Assembly (NCBI RefSeq): GCF_001855565.1
Contig: NZ_MKCR01000027.1
Coordinates: forward strand, 248,001-312,000
DNA: 64,000 nucleotides
Direction of reading: 5' to 3'
DNA from: Chromobacterium amazonense
GTDB lineage: Bacteria > Pseudomonadota > Gammaproteobacteria > Burkholderiales > Chromobacteriaceae
Part shown: in pieces, positions 34,757-42,967 of the stretch
How the letters are laid out: each line of letters begins with the position of its first letter
Position numbering within the stretch: position 1 is the stretch's first letter
The notes under the pieces: generated by a model
What the model saw: the letters and a program-made list of their open reading frames with translations, nothing else
Database searches by the model: none
What the model was told of the DNA's origin: nothing
Program-made: the position numbers and the translations under genes

Positions 34757-34773
34757 ACCCGGCAAGGCCGGGT
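34757..34773 (+). terminator. Hairpin after the AraC regulator
   Basis: ACCCGGC-AAG-GCCGGGT pairs perfectly and is extended outward by GGAA and TTCC with one bulge, 7 bases after the regulator stop. There is no long T run, so it is a weak intrinsic terminator candidate. A second palindrome, CGCCATTG-CG-CAATGGCG, follows at 34778-34795. Confidence 0.5.
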
Positions 34774-34916
34774 GTTCCGCCATTGCGCAATGGCGCTAGG
34801 CCTAATCAAGGTAGGGCGGGCAGGCCAGAAGGCCTTGCCTGAGTTGACATTCCTAATCGATCTATGGAATCCGCTTCGCGGATGATGTTTGAGGCCGGTT
34901 CCGCCCGGCTGACGGA

Positions 34917-34946
34917 AAAAGGGGGCTGCGCGGCCAGCCCCCTTTT
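34917..34946. terminator. Strong bidirectional terminator in the gene-poor region
   Basis: AAAAGGGGGCTG-CGCGGC-CAGCCCCCTTTT is a perfect 12-base stem flanked by A on one side and T on the other, so it can terminate transcripts in both directions. It separates the AraC gene from the HEPN-like gene and lies beside the structured element at 34984. Confidence 0.8.
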
Positions 34947-34983
34947 AACCCCAGGCCGCCCCAACAGCGCGGCGAAACCCCGT

Positions 34984-35082
34984 CTCCAAATCCATTCCCA
35001 AGGCGCCGCCCAACTCGCGGGGCGCTAGCGTCGCCCCGCTCAAACAAAGGGCGTCTTAAAACCATTGGGAATGGCTTCGGAG
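34984..35082. repeat. Imperfect palindromic element of about 100 bases
   Basis: Outer arms 34984-35003 and 35063-35082 are inverted copies matching at 17 of 20 positions (core CCATTCCCAA/TTGGGAATGG). Inside lie CGCCC (35007-35011) with GGGCG (35049-35053), and a perfect inner hairpin GCGGGGCG-CTAGCGT-CGCCCCGC (35017-35039). The stems are nested in order. This could be a REP/MITE-type element or a structured RNA. No transposase or known RNA family was recognised. The rest of 34750-35150 holds no credible gene; a 100-codon minus-strand frame here is probably spurious. Confidence 0.5.
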
Positions 35083-35150
35083 CCGGCTTGCGCTGATGGG
35101 GGAGTGGTTCGCCCGCCTTGCCAGGCATAAATCGGCCGTCTTGGACCACG

Positions 35151-35774
35151 TTAATACTTTTCATGGTTCATGAGAGAACGTAGATGCCGAGCTTCGCTTG
35201 CATAGCTTTTTGCTCGGTTAACGTCATTCTCCATAGCTTCTATAGTTCGCTGGGCATCAGGCTCGATGAAAACTAGTTCAATTTGACGTACGAGGGCAAA
35301 TAAATTCCAGACTGCAATCAGTACTAGATCTTGGATAGGTTCGTCGATGTAAGCGTCACCCACGGGCTTTTTCCGACCAGTTGCGCCGTGCCAATGTGGG
35401 TTTTTCATGAAGCTTGGTACGCTGTCGGGTGCTAAGGTTAGAATGTAGCCATGAACAAGGCTATTTCTGTACTCGTTCAAGTCCTCTGCCGCACAAGCGG
35501 CGATCTTTAGGATCGCATTACATTTGCCGCTTAGTTTGGAGTTGCCCTCACCCAGCATCCTGAATTGAGCTTCAGTATTCATGGTCTCTGTAAAAGGACG
35601 AACGCCTTCGATACTCTTCTCGCTTAAAGTCCACAGTGCGCGCTCAAGTGTGGTCTCGAAGAGACCGTAGGCAGTAATGAAAGCACCTATTAGCATTAAA
35701 TGATTGGGCCTAAGGCCAAACATCATTAACTGCGCTTGGATGTCCAAGGACCTTGCTGGGTAGTCGTATGGCAT
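35151..35774 (-). CDS. Hypothetical protein with HEPN-like RNxxxH motif
   Basis: A 207-residue, mostly helical protein of no named family. DLNEYRNSLVHGYIL contains R103-N-x3-H108, the motif of HEPN-fold ribonucleases, embedded in a helix as expected. An N-terminal helix pair (IGAFITAYGLFETTLERALW) and a C-terminal helix (EAMENDVNRAKSYASEARHL) surround it. Two 60-base samples of the gene are about 45-48% G+C, while a sample of the next gene is about 72%, so it is probably acquired. No antitoxin or nucleotidyltransferase partner is adjacent. HEPN domains occur in toxins and defence proteins, but also in proteins with no such role, so function is open. The ATG at 35774 has GGGAG upstream. Confidence 0.75.
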   Translation of the reverse strand: MPYDYPARSLDIQAQLMMFGLRPNHLMLIGAFITAYGLFETTLERALWTLSEKSIEGVRPFTETMNTEAQFRMLGEGNSKLSGKCNAILKIAACAAEDLNEYRNSLVHGYILTLAPDSVPSFMKNPHWHGATGRKKPVGDAYIDEPIQDLVLIAVWNLFALVRQIELVFIEPDAQRTIEAMENDVNRAKSYASEARHLRSLMNHEKY

Positions 35775-35864
35775 CACTCTCTCCCGCGAGTGTGGACTTT
35801 TTATTTGAGCGTTCGTCAGTGCTGTGCAGGGGGCAGATTATAGGGGCTAAGAAGATTAGTTCTC

Positions 35865-36539
<675 letters not shown>

Positions 36540-36553
36540 TTACCTTTGCGCCC

Positions 36554-37762
36554 ATGCAAGCTCAACGATTCGAACCCTTTTTCAGCTTTGCCCGCTTCAT
36601 CGTCCGCCGCATGGGCTGTCTGCGCGTGCTGCAGGTGTCGGGCAGTCTGACTTTCACTACGCTGCTGGCGCTGGTGCCGCTGTTCACCATCGCGTTGACG
36701 GTGATTTCGGCGTTTCCGGTGTTTTCCGATTACAGCACCCGCTTCAAGATCATGCTGCTGTCTACGCTGGTGCCGGAATTCGCCGGCAAGGTGATCACCG
36801 TCTACATGCGGCAGTTTGCCGACAATGCGGAAAAACTCACCGCCGCCGGCATCGTGATGCTGGGCGTCACCGCGCTGATGCTGATGTCCACCATCGAACG
36901 GACCTTCAACGCCATCTGGGGCGTGCGCCGCGGCCGGCCCTGGCTGCAGCAGAGCATGGTGTACTGGACGGTGCTGACCTTGGGGCCGCTGGTGTTGGGC
37001 GGCAGCTTGTTGTCCTGGCGCTGGCTGTTCAAGGCCACGCGTTTCGAGAAGAACCTGCCCTTGCTGGCCGATATGGTGGAGGTGGGCGGCACCATTGTGT
37101 TGACCGCGCTGGTGTTGTCGCTGTTGTACCGCATCGTGCCCAACCGCTTTGTGCCGTTCCGCCACGCGGTGGCTGGGGCGTTGGCGACGTCGGTGCTGCT
37201 GGAGATCACCAAAGCCGGCTTCGGCTTTTACATCAGCCGGGTGGCCAGCTATCAGCTGGTGTACGGCGCGTTCGCCAGCATCCCGATTTTCCTGCTGTGG
37301 GTGTATTGCCTGTGGCTGGTGGTATTGGCCGGCGCGGTGTTCACCTCGGCGCTGTCGTATTGGGAGGGCGAGGCCTGGCGGCGGCGCAACGAGCCGCACC
37401 GCCGTTTCCTGGACGCGGTGGAGGTGTTGCTGCTGCTGGATGCCGCGCAAGTGCGCGGCGAGGCGATGACGCCGCCGCAATTGCGCCGCGAGATCAAGGT
37501 CGGTTACGACGAATTGGGCCTGGTGCTGGATAGGCTGGCGCAAAATGGCTATGTGCAGAAGGGCGGCGGCGACGCCTGGGTGTTGATGAAGCGGGCGTCA
37601 GCCATTCATCTGGCCGAGTTGTTCGAGCTGTTTGTCTATCGCCGCGAGAGCGAGCGCGACGACGCGCTGGGCCGGGCGCTGGGCGAGCTGCTGGGGCCGA
37701 TGACCGACGGGCTTCAGGCGGAGACGGTGGCGGATTTCGCCCGCCGCGTGGGGCAGAAGTAA
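36554..37762 (+). CDS. YihY/UPF0761 family inner-membrane protein
   Basis: A 402-residue membrane protein. The family opening RRMGCLRVLQVSGSLTFTTL and the segments LMLMSTIERTFNAIWGVRRG, RIVPNRFVPFRHAVAGAL and GAFASIPIFLLWVYCLWLVV are clear. A C-terminal cytosolic extension of about 120 residues resembles a winged-helix region (MTPPQLRREIKVGYDELGLV). It is often misnamed ribonuclease BN; the true function is unknown. The start at 36554 is chosen by family length, with no ribosome site seen. Its last 49 bases overlap the end of the convergent DUF3025 gene. Confidence 0.87.
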   Translation: MQAQRFEPFFSFARFIVRRMGCLRVLQVSGSLTFTTLLALVPLFTIALTVISAFPVFSDYSTRFKIMLLSTLVPEFAGKVITVYMRQFADNAEKLTAAGIVMLGVTALMLMSTIERTFNAIWGVRRGRPWLQQSMVYWTVLTLGPLVLGGSLLSWRWLFKATRFEKNLPLLADMVEVGGTIVLTALVLSLLYRIVPNRFVPFRHAVAGALATSVLLEITKAGFGFYISRVASYQLVYGAFASIPIFLLWVYCLWLVVLAGAVFTSALSYWEGEAWRRRNEPHRRFLDAVEVLLLLDAAQVRGEAMTPPQLRREIKVGYDELGLVLDRLAQNGYVQKGGGDAWVLMKRASAIHLAELFELFVYRRESERDDALGRALGELLGPMTDGLQAETVADFARRVGQK

Positions 37763-38517
37763 GCGGCATTGTCGTAGAAGGCCGGATTCTCATTGTCTGG
37801 CCACCAGCCCGGTATGCCCAGCAAGGGCAGCGGGCACAGCGCGCGCGGGCGGGGAAGGAAGGCGTCGTCGTCCAGCCTGGCCGCCAATAGGTCATCCAGC
37901 TGGCTCAGCTGGGATGCGCCGTCCCGCGCGAAGAAGTCCGGCGCGACGTCCAGGATCAGCGCCTTGCCGCACCAGCCGATGTGCGGCGTCAATCCCATCT
38001 CCATGACCGCGTGGCCCAGCGTGAAGGCCGCGATGCGGCGGCCCCAGTCGGCGCGGCGCGCGATGAATAATTCCTGCCAGCGCATATCGTCCAGCGCCTG
38101 GCCCAGCGCCGGATCGGCGGTGGCCACGATCACCCCGCATTCGTCCAGCAGCGTGGCGGCGTCGCGCAGCGGCCCGCGCCGGGTCTCGCCGCGGGCGATG
38201 GCCCGCACATGGCGGCGGTTCAGCGCCGTTTTGGCGCGCGGCCAGGCCAGCCAGGCCAGCGCGTTGAACCAGTCATGCCAGTTTTGCGGCCGGGTGGGCA
38301 CCTCGCCGGTGGCGCCGATATGCATTTCGTAATAGGCCTCTGGCTCCAGCGCGCAGACGAAGCGCAGCGTGTCGGGCAAGGGCGCGCCGCCGGCTCGCGC
38401 GGCGGCCAGCAGATCGTCGAAATCGGCTTGCCGCGGCCACGTCGGCCAGGCCGGGACGAAGCGGCGCACCGGCCGATAGAGCGGGTGGGCGAGGTAGTCG
38501 GTATGCCAGCGGTTCAT
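37714..38517 (-). CDS. DUF3025 family protein
   Basis: A 267-residue cytoplasmic protein of unknown function. The family segments YEMHIGATGEVPTRPQNWHD followed by WFNALAWLAWPRAKTALN are present, as are LTLGHAVMEMGL-like (AFTLGHAVMEMGLTPHIGWC) and the C-terminal LPLLGIPGWWPDNENPAFYD. The 3' end overlaps the convergent yihY-type gene by 49 bases. Confidence 0.88.
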   Translation of the reverse strand: MNRWHTDYLAHPLYRPVRRFVPAWPTWPRQADFDDLLAAARAGGAPLPDTLRFVCALEPEAYYEMHIGATGEVPTRPQNWHDWFNALAWLAWPRAKTALNRRHVRAIARGETRRGPLRDAATLLDECGVIVATADPALGQALDDMRWQELFIARRADWGRRIAAFTLGHAVMEMGLTPHIGWCGKALILDVAPDFFARDGASQLSQLDDLLAARLDDDAFLPRPRALCPLPLLGIPGWWPDNENPAFYDNAAYFCPTRRAKSATVSA

Positions 38518-38548
38518 GGATCAGGCGGGAGCGGCAAAGGGCGCCATT

Positions 38549-40498
38549 CTAGCCGGAAACCGCCTCAGTCGCCGCAGCGTCGTCGGCAAAGACGCGGTTG
38601 CGCCCCTCTCGCTTGGCCTGGTACAGCAGTTTGTCGGCGCGGCTGAGCACTTCGTCGATATCGTTCTCGTCCGGCAAGCGCTGCGCCACGCCTATGCTGA
38701 CGGTGAAGGACAGCGTGCCGCCGTCTGCCGGCAGCCTGGCCGCCGCGACGGCGGCGCGCAGCCGTTCCGCCACCAGCCGCGCGTCGTCGATGCCGGTGTC
38801 CGGCAGCAGCGCCGCGAACTCCTCGCCGCCCAGCCGGCCGCACAAGTCGCTGGCGCGCAGGGTTTCCCGGCACAGGTCGGCGAAGTGGCGGATCACCACG
38901 TCGCCCACGGCGTGGCCGTGGTGGTCGTTGATCTGCTTGAAATGATCGAGGTCCATCATCATCACCGTCAGCGGACCCTGGTGGCGCCGGCAACGCTCCA
39001 GCTCGCGGCCGGCCAGCTCGATGAACTGGCGGCGGTTGTTCAGCTCGGTCAGGCTGTCCTGCGTGGCCAGCCGGAACAGTTGTTTCTCATGCCCATGGCG
39101 CTGCAGCGCGATGGCGATGATATGGGTGCTGCGATGGGCCAGCGCCAGTTCTTCCGGCGAGGGGCTGCGCGGTTCGCGGTAATAGGTGGCGAAGGTGCCG
39201 AGCAGACGGCGGTCGCTGGAGAAAATCGGCGTGGACCAGCAAGCGCGCAGGTCGAATGGGCGCACCTTGTCCTGCGCGTGTTGCCACAGCGGGCTGTTGA
39301 AGATGTCGTCCACCACGATGGTGCGTTTCCAGTGCGCGGAGGTGCCGCAGGAGCCGACGCTGGGGCCGATCTCGACGCGGTCTATCAGCTTGCGGTAGGC
39401 GGCGGGCAGGCTGAGTCCGGCGGCGAAGCGCAGCGACTGGCCGTCATCGTCCAGCAACATGATGCTGCACATGCCATTGGGCTGCTGCGACTCCATCATC
39501 TGGCAGATCTGGTTCAGCGTCTGCGGCAAGGGGTGGTTGCCGGCGATCATTTCCAGCACGGCGTTTTCCTCGGCCAGCAGTTTTTCGCCCTGGCGGCTGG
39601 ACGTGACTTCGCGGTCCACGGAGAGGATGGTTTTCAGCATGCCGGCGCTGTCGAACTCCGGAAAGAGGCGGATTTCGAAGATATGGCGGTTGGGACCGTT
39701 GTTCAGCTCCAGCTCGAAATTGCGGGCCTCCCAGGTGTTGATCAGTTGGCGGCACTCGTGTTCGAAGCGGCTGCTGGCGTCTTCGTTCCAGCCTTTTTCG
39801 CGCGGCGTCTTGCCCAGGTGCTCTTCCAGCGGCAGCGGGAAATAGCGGCTGACGCTGCGGTTGATGAACAGGCAGCGCAGTTCCAGATCATAGCGGGCGA
39901 CGATGTCCTCGGAATTGTCCACCAGGGTGCGGAACTGCTGCTCGCGGCGCATCATCGCAGCTTCATGATGCTTGCGCGCGGTCGCGACGCGGCACAGGGC
40001 GGTCAGCCGCTGCACGCGGCCGCCGCGCCAGCCGGGACGCCAAGTGATTTCCAGCCATTCCCAATGTCCGCTGTGATGGCGGATGCGCACCTCGTAATTG
40101 GCTTCCGGCGCTTGCGGCGGCGTCGCCAGCAGTTGGGCGAAGCGCGGGCGGTCCTCCGGATGCAGCAGGCCCAGCCAACGGCCAAAATCCATGTCCCGGG
40201 TATGGGCGGGCATGCCCAGCAGCCGCTGCAGCGATTGCGCCCGACTGCGCACATGCTGGCGCGGCAGATGGAATTCCAGCAAGCCCAGGCAGGCGTCCTG
40301 CAGCGTGCCGCGCGCGCGGCGCTGCCGCATCAGGCCGTACAGCCACAAGCCGGTGGCGATAGCGGCCAGCAGCCAGCCGGTTCCGGCGAAGCCGCTGGGC
40401 GCGGCGGAGGCGGCCACCGCGGGCAATGGCCCGCACCAAGGCAAGGCCAGGCCGGCTCGGCTCAGGAAGAGAATCAAACGGCTTTGCAACTGAACCAT
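38549..40498 (-). CDS. Diguanylate cyclase with PAS and GAF sensor domains
   Basis: A 649-residue signalling protein making cyclic di-GMP. It has one clear N-terminal membrane helix (about 38-56). Two PAS-like regions follow (LHPEDRPRFAQLL near 110; TLVDNSEDIVARYDLELRCL near 190-310) and then a GAF domain (about 330-470, SIMLLDDDGQSLRFAAGLSL). The C-terminal GGDEF domain has the active GGEEF at 557-561 and an intact product-inhibition site, R548-ASD551. No EAL domain is present. It is divergent from cysG and convergent with nothing on its left. It may link envelope or redox cues to the pilus and EPS traits encoded nearby, which is inference. Confidence 0.93.
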   Translation of the reverse strand: MVQLQSRLILFLSRAGLALPWCGPLPAVAASAAPSGFAGTGWLLAAIATGLWLYGLMRQRRARGTLQDACLGLLEFHLPRQHVRSRAQSLQRLLGMPAHTRDMDFGRWLGLLHPEDRPRFAQLLATPPQAPEANYEVRIRHHSGHWEWLEITWRPGWRGGRVQRLTALCRVATARKHHEAAMMRREQQFRTLVDNSEDIVARYDLELRCLFINRSVSRYFPLPLEEHLGKTPREKGWNEDASSRFEHECRQLINTWEARNFELELNNGPNRHIFEIRLFPEFDSAGMLKTILSVDREVTSSRQGEKLLAEENAVLEMIAGNHPLPQTLNQICQMMESQQPNGMCSIMLLDDDGQSLRFAAGLSLPAAYRKLIDRVEIGPSVGSCGTSAHWKRTIVVDDIFNSPLWQHAQDKVRPFDLRACWSTPIFSSDRRLLGTFATYYREPRSPSPEELALAHRSTHIIAIALQRHGHEKQLFRLATQDSLTELNNRRQFIELAGRELERCRRHQGPLTVMMMDLDHFKQINDHHGHAVGDVVIRHFADLCRETLRASDLCGRLGGEEFAALLPDTGIDDARLVAERLRAAVAAARLPADGGTLSFTVSIGVAQRLPDENDIDEVLSRADKLLYQAKREGRNRVFADDAAATEAVSG

Positions 40499-40603
40499 CC
40501 GGAAAAGCTAAACGTGAATTTTGACACCGACCTGCCGCTTGCCCCTGTCGGGTCGCTCATCCCGCTTGGGTAGCGTCGTATTTACGCAACAAATGCAGTA
40601 TGC

Positions 40604-40632
40604 TTGAACGCATACAATTGCAGCGTCTATAC
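40604..40632 (+). promoter_or_regulatory. Candidate cysG promoter with small inverted repeat
   Basis: TTGAAC (40604-40609) and CTATAC (40627-40632), spaced by 17 bases, form a weak promoter 55 bases before cysG. The -35 box lies in the loop of GTATGC-TTGAAC-GCATAC (40598-40615), a perfect 6-base inverted repeat that might bind a regulator. Confidence 0.35.
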
Positions 40633-40686
40633 GGCGCAAAGACCGGCCTGGACTTGGTGCAGAGTCTACCGGGCGTGGAGCGTGAA

Positions 40687-42096
40687 ATGGAATTCTTTCC
40701 GATCTTTCTGAAACTGCGGCAGCAGCCCTGCTTAGTGGTGGGCGGCGGGGAGGTCGCCTTGCGCAAGGCGCGCCTGCTGCTGGCGGCTGGGGCCAGGCTG
40801 CAAGTGGTGGCGCCGGAGCTGGCGCCGGAGCTGGCGCAGCTGGCCAGCGAGGGGGCGCTGATGCATCTGGCGGCGCGCTATGCCGCGGAGCAGCTGGACG
40901 GCCAGCGTCTGGTGGTGGTCGCCACCGATGACCGGGTGGTGAATCACCAGGTAGCGGCCGACGCCGAGGCGCGCGGCATCTTGGTGAATGTGGTGGATGA
41001 TCCCGCGGCGTCGCGCTATATCAGCCCGGCCATCATAGACCGCTCGCCGCTGATGGTGGCGGTGGCCAGCGGCGGCAGCGTGCCGGTGCTGGCGCGCTCC
41101 ATCCGCGCGCGGCTGGAAAGTCTGATTCCTGCCGGTTACGGCCGGCTGGCGCGCTTCGGCGCTTCATTCCGCGACGCGGTCAAGGCGCGTTTTCCCGACG
41201 TCGACGCCCGCCGCCGTTTCTGGGAAACGGTGTTGGAAGGACCCTTGGCCGAGACCGTGATGAATGGCGACGAGGCGGCGGCGCGGCAGGAGATGGAGCG
41301 GCGCCTGGCGGCCGGCGCGGAGGGCGGCGGCGCGGTCTATCTGGTGGGGGCCGGGCCGGGTAATCCGGACCTGCTGACCTTCCGCGCACTGCGGCTGATG
41401 CAGCAGGCCGACGTGGTGCTGTACGACAAACTGGTGGCGCCGGAGCTGCTGAACCTGGCGCGGCGCGACGCCGAGCGCGTCTACGTGGGCAAGGCGCGGG
41501 CCAATCATGCCCTGCCGCAGGATGACATCAACCAATTGATGGTGATGCTGGCCAAGCAGGGTAAAAGAGTGTTGCGGCTGAAGGGCGGCGATCCGTTCAC
41601 CTTCGGCCGCGGCGGCGAGGAAATCGCTACGCTGGCGGAACAGGGCGTTCCGTTCGAAGTGGTGCCCGGCATCACCTCGGCCAGCGGCGCGGCGGCTTAC
41701 GCCGGCATTCCGCTGACGCACCGCGACTACGCGCAGTCTGTCACCTTCGTTACCGGGCACAAGCAAGACGGCACCATACAGCTGGACTGGCCCGCGCTGA
41801 CCCGGCCGCAGCAGACCGTGGTGGTGTACATGGGGGTCTCGACGGCGGCGGAGTTGTGCCAGGCTTTCATCGCGCATGGCCGCGGCGCGCAGACGCCGGC
41901 GGCGGCGGTGGAATGGGCCACCACGGAAAGACAACGCACGGTGTGCGGCACTTTATCGACTTTGCCCAGTCTGATGGCCTCGCACGGCATCGCATCTCCG
42001 GCCTTGATCATCGTGGGCGAAGTAGTGGAATTGGCGGACAAGCTGGCCTGGTACCGCCGCAGCGAGAATTCAGCTGTTACAATTCAGGAAGATTGA
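40687..42096 (+). CDS. cysG: Sirohaem synthase (trifunctional CysG)
   Basis: A 469-residue enzyme that converts uroporphyrinogen III to sirohaem for sulphite and nitrite reductases. The N-terminal dehydrogenase/ferrochelatase half has [19 protein letters not shown] and [20 protein letters not shown]. The C-terminal methyltransferase half has [36 protein letters not shown] and the [20 protein letters not shown] loop. The start at 40687 has GGAG 7 bases upstream; an earlier ATG at 40600 lies in the promoter region. The PTS genes follow about 90 bases later. Confidence 0.95.
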   Translation: MEFFPIFLKLRQQPCLVVGGGEVALRKARLLLAAGARLQVVAPELAPELAQLASEGALMHLAARYAAEQLDGQRLVVVATDDRVVNHQVAADAEARGILVNVVDDPAASRYISPAIIDRSPLMVAVASGGSVPVLARSIRARLESLIPAGYGRLARFGASFRDAVKARFPDVDARRRFWETVLEGPLAETVMNGDEAAARQEMERRLAAGAEGGGAVYLVGAGPGNPDLLTFRALRLMQQADVVLYDKLVAPELLNLARRDAERVYVGKARANHALPQDDINQLMVMLAKQGKRVLRLKGGDPFTFGRGGEEIATLAEQGVPFEVVPGITSASGAAAYAGIPLTHRDYAQSVTFVTGHKQDGTIQLDWPALTRPQQTVVVYMGVSTAAELCQAFIAHGRGAQTPAAAVEWATTERQRTVCGTLSTLPSLMASHGIASPALIIVGEVVELADKLAWYRRSENSAVTIQED

Positions 42097-42105
42097 TCTC
42101 GCGGA

Positions 42106-42126
42106 CGCGCGGGCCTGGCCCGCGCG
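42106..42126 (+). terminator. G+C hairpin between cysG and the PTS genes
   Basis: CGCGCGGGC-CTG-GCCCGCGCG is a perfect 9-base stem 10 bases after the cysG stop, without a T run. It may reduce read-through from cysG or stabilise the transcript end. Confidence 0.4.
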
Positions 42127-42189
42127 AGTTCGAGCTTTGCTCATCAACGCGGCGGGCTGGTCCGGCCGCACCAACTCGAAGACTCAGGC

Positions 42190-42597
42190 ATGGTAGGTGT
42201 TCTGATAATTGCACATGGAGACCTGGGACGGTGCCTGGCGGATTGCGCCAGACACATTCTGGGCCGGGAGCCGGAAAACCTGGCGGTCATGACCGTGGAC
42301 AAGACGGAAGACCCGGAACGCAAGCTGGGCGAGGCGCAAGGCCTGGTGGACGGGCTGGAGCAGGGCGATGGCGTGGTGGTGCTGACCGATATGTACGGCG
42401 GCACGCCCTCCAATATCGCCAGCAGGCTGATCCGGCCTGGCCGCGTGGAGGCGGTGGCGGGCGTCAACCTGCCCATGCTGGTGCGGGCGTTGTGCTATAG
42501 CAGCCAGCCGCTGGAGATCGTCGTCAGCAAGGCGATCACGGGCGGGCTGGAAGGCGTGCTTTACATTATTCCGGGGGAAGGAAATGCTGCGATCTGA
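42190..42597 (+). CDS. PTS EIIA component, mannose family
   Basis: A 135-residue cytoplasmic phosphocarrier. MVGVLIIAHGDLGRCL places the phosphorylated histidine at His9, and LTDMYGGTPSNIASRLI is the conserved EIIA-Man segment. The gene overlaps HPr by 14 bases and the cluster lacks IIB, IIC and IID genes. This arrangement is known from betaproteobacteria, where the EIIA-HPr-EI chain is considered regulatory rather than sugar-transporting. Confidence 0.92.
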   Translation: MVGVLIIAHGDLGRCLADCARHILGREPENLAVMTVDKTEDPERKLGEAQGLVDGLEQGDGVVVLTDMYGGTPSNIASRLIRPGRVEAVAGVNLPMLVRALCYSSQPLEIVVSKAITGGLEGVLYIIPGEGNAAI

Positions 42598-42853
42598 AGT
42601 GGAAATCATCAACAAGCTGGGACTGCACGCGCGCGCATCCAGCAAGTTCACCCAGCTGGCCAGTCGTTACAAGAGCGACATCTTCATCGCCCGCAACAGC
42701 CGCCGCGTCAACGGCAAGAGCATCATGGGCGTCATGATGCTGGCGGCGGCCAAGGGCGCGAAGGTGGAGCTGGAGGTCAGCGGCGAGGATGAGCAGCAGG
42801 CGCTGGAAGCGCTGATCGCGCTGATCAACAACCGCTTCGACGAAGCGGAATAA
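42584..42853 (+). CDS. ptsH: Phosphocarrier protein HPr
   Basis: An 89-residue protein with NKLGLHARASSKFTQLASRY: His15 is the site phosphorylated by EI. Ser46 in NGKSIMGVMMLAAAKG is the site used by HPr kinase/phosphorylase in organisms that have it, as many Neisseriales do; hprK is not in this window. A strong GGGGGAAGG ribosome site lies within the end of the EIIA gene. Confidence 0.95.
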   Translation: MLRSEVEIINKLGLHARASSKFTQLASRYKSDIFIARNSRRVNGKSIMGVMMLAAAKGAKVELEVSGEDEQQALEALIALINNRFDEAE

Positions 42854-42869
42854 GACGCGAGCGGGCGGG

Positions 42870-42891
42870 GGCCGGCTTTTCCCCGGCCTTT
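42870..42891 (+). terminator. Attenuator-like hairpin between ptsH and ptsI
   Basis: GGCCGG and CCGGCC pair around a seven-base loop, followed by CTTTC after the stem. It is followed by a second hairpin, GCCGCA-ATA-TGCGGC (42901-42915). Together they fill the 114-base gap before ptsI and may lower EI expression relative to HPr. Confidence 0.4.
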
Positions 42892-42967
42892 CAGGGAGTC
42901 GCCGCAATATGCGGCGGAGGTCACGGCGGGCATAGCGACAAAAACACGGCCCGCCAGGGGAGGGGCA

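Noticed and set aside
34778-34795. CGCCATTG-CG-CAATGGCG as an attachment or resolution site
   Set aside because: It is a perfect palindrome, but no integrase, duplicated flank or core repeat was seen, so no such role is supported.
34862-35164. A 100-codon minus-strand ORF in the gene-poor region
   Set aside because: It runs through the bidirectional terminator and the nested palindrome, has Pro/Arg/Gly-rich low-complexity translation and no ribosome site; it is better explained as an open frame in G+C-rich structured DNA.
42901-42915. GCCGCA-ATA-TGCGGC as an independent terminator
   Set aside because: The stem is short and no T run follows; it is listed only as part of the ptsH-ptsI intercistronic structure.
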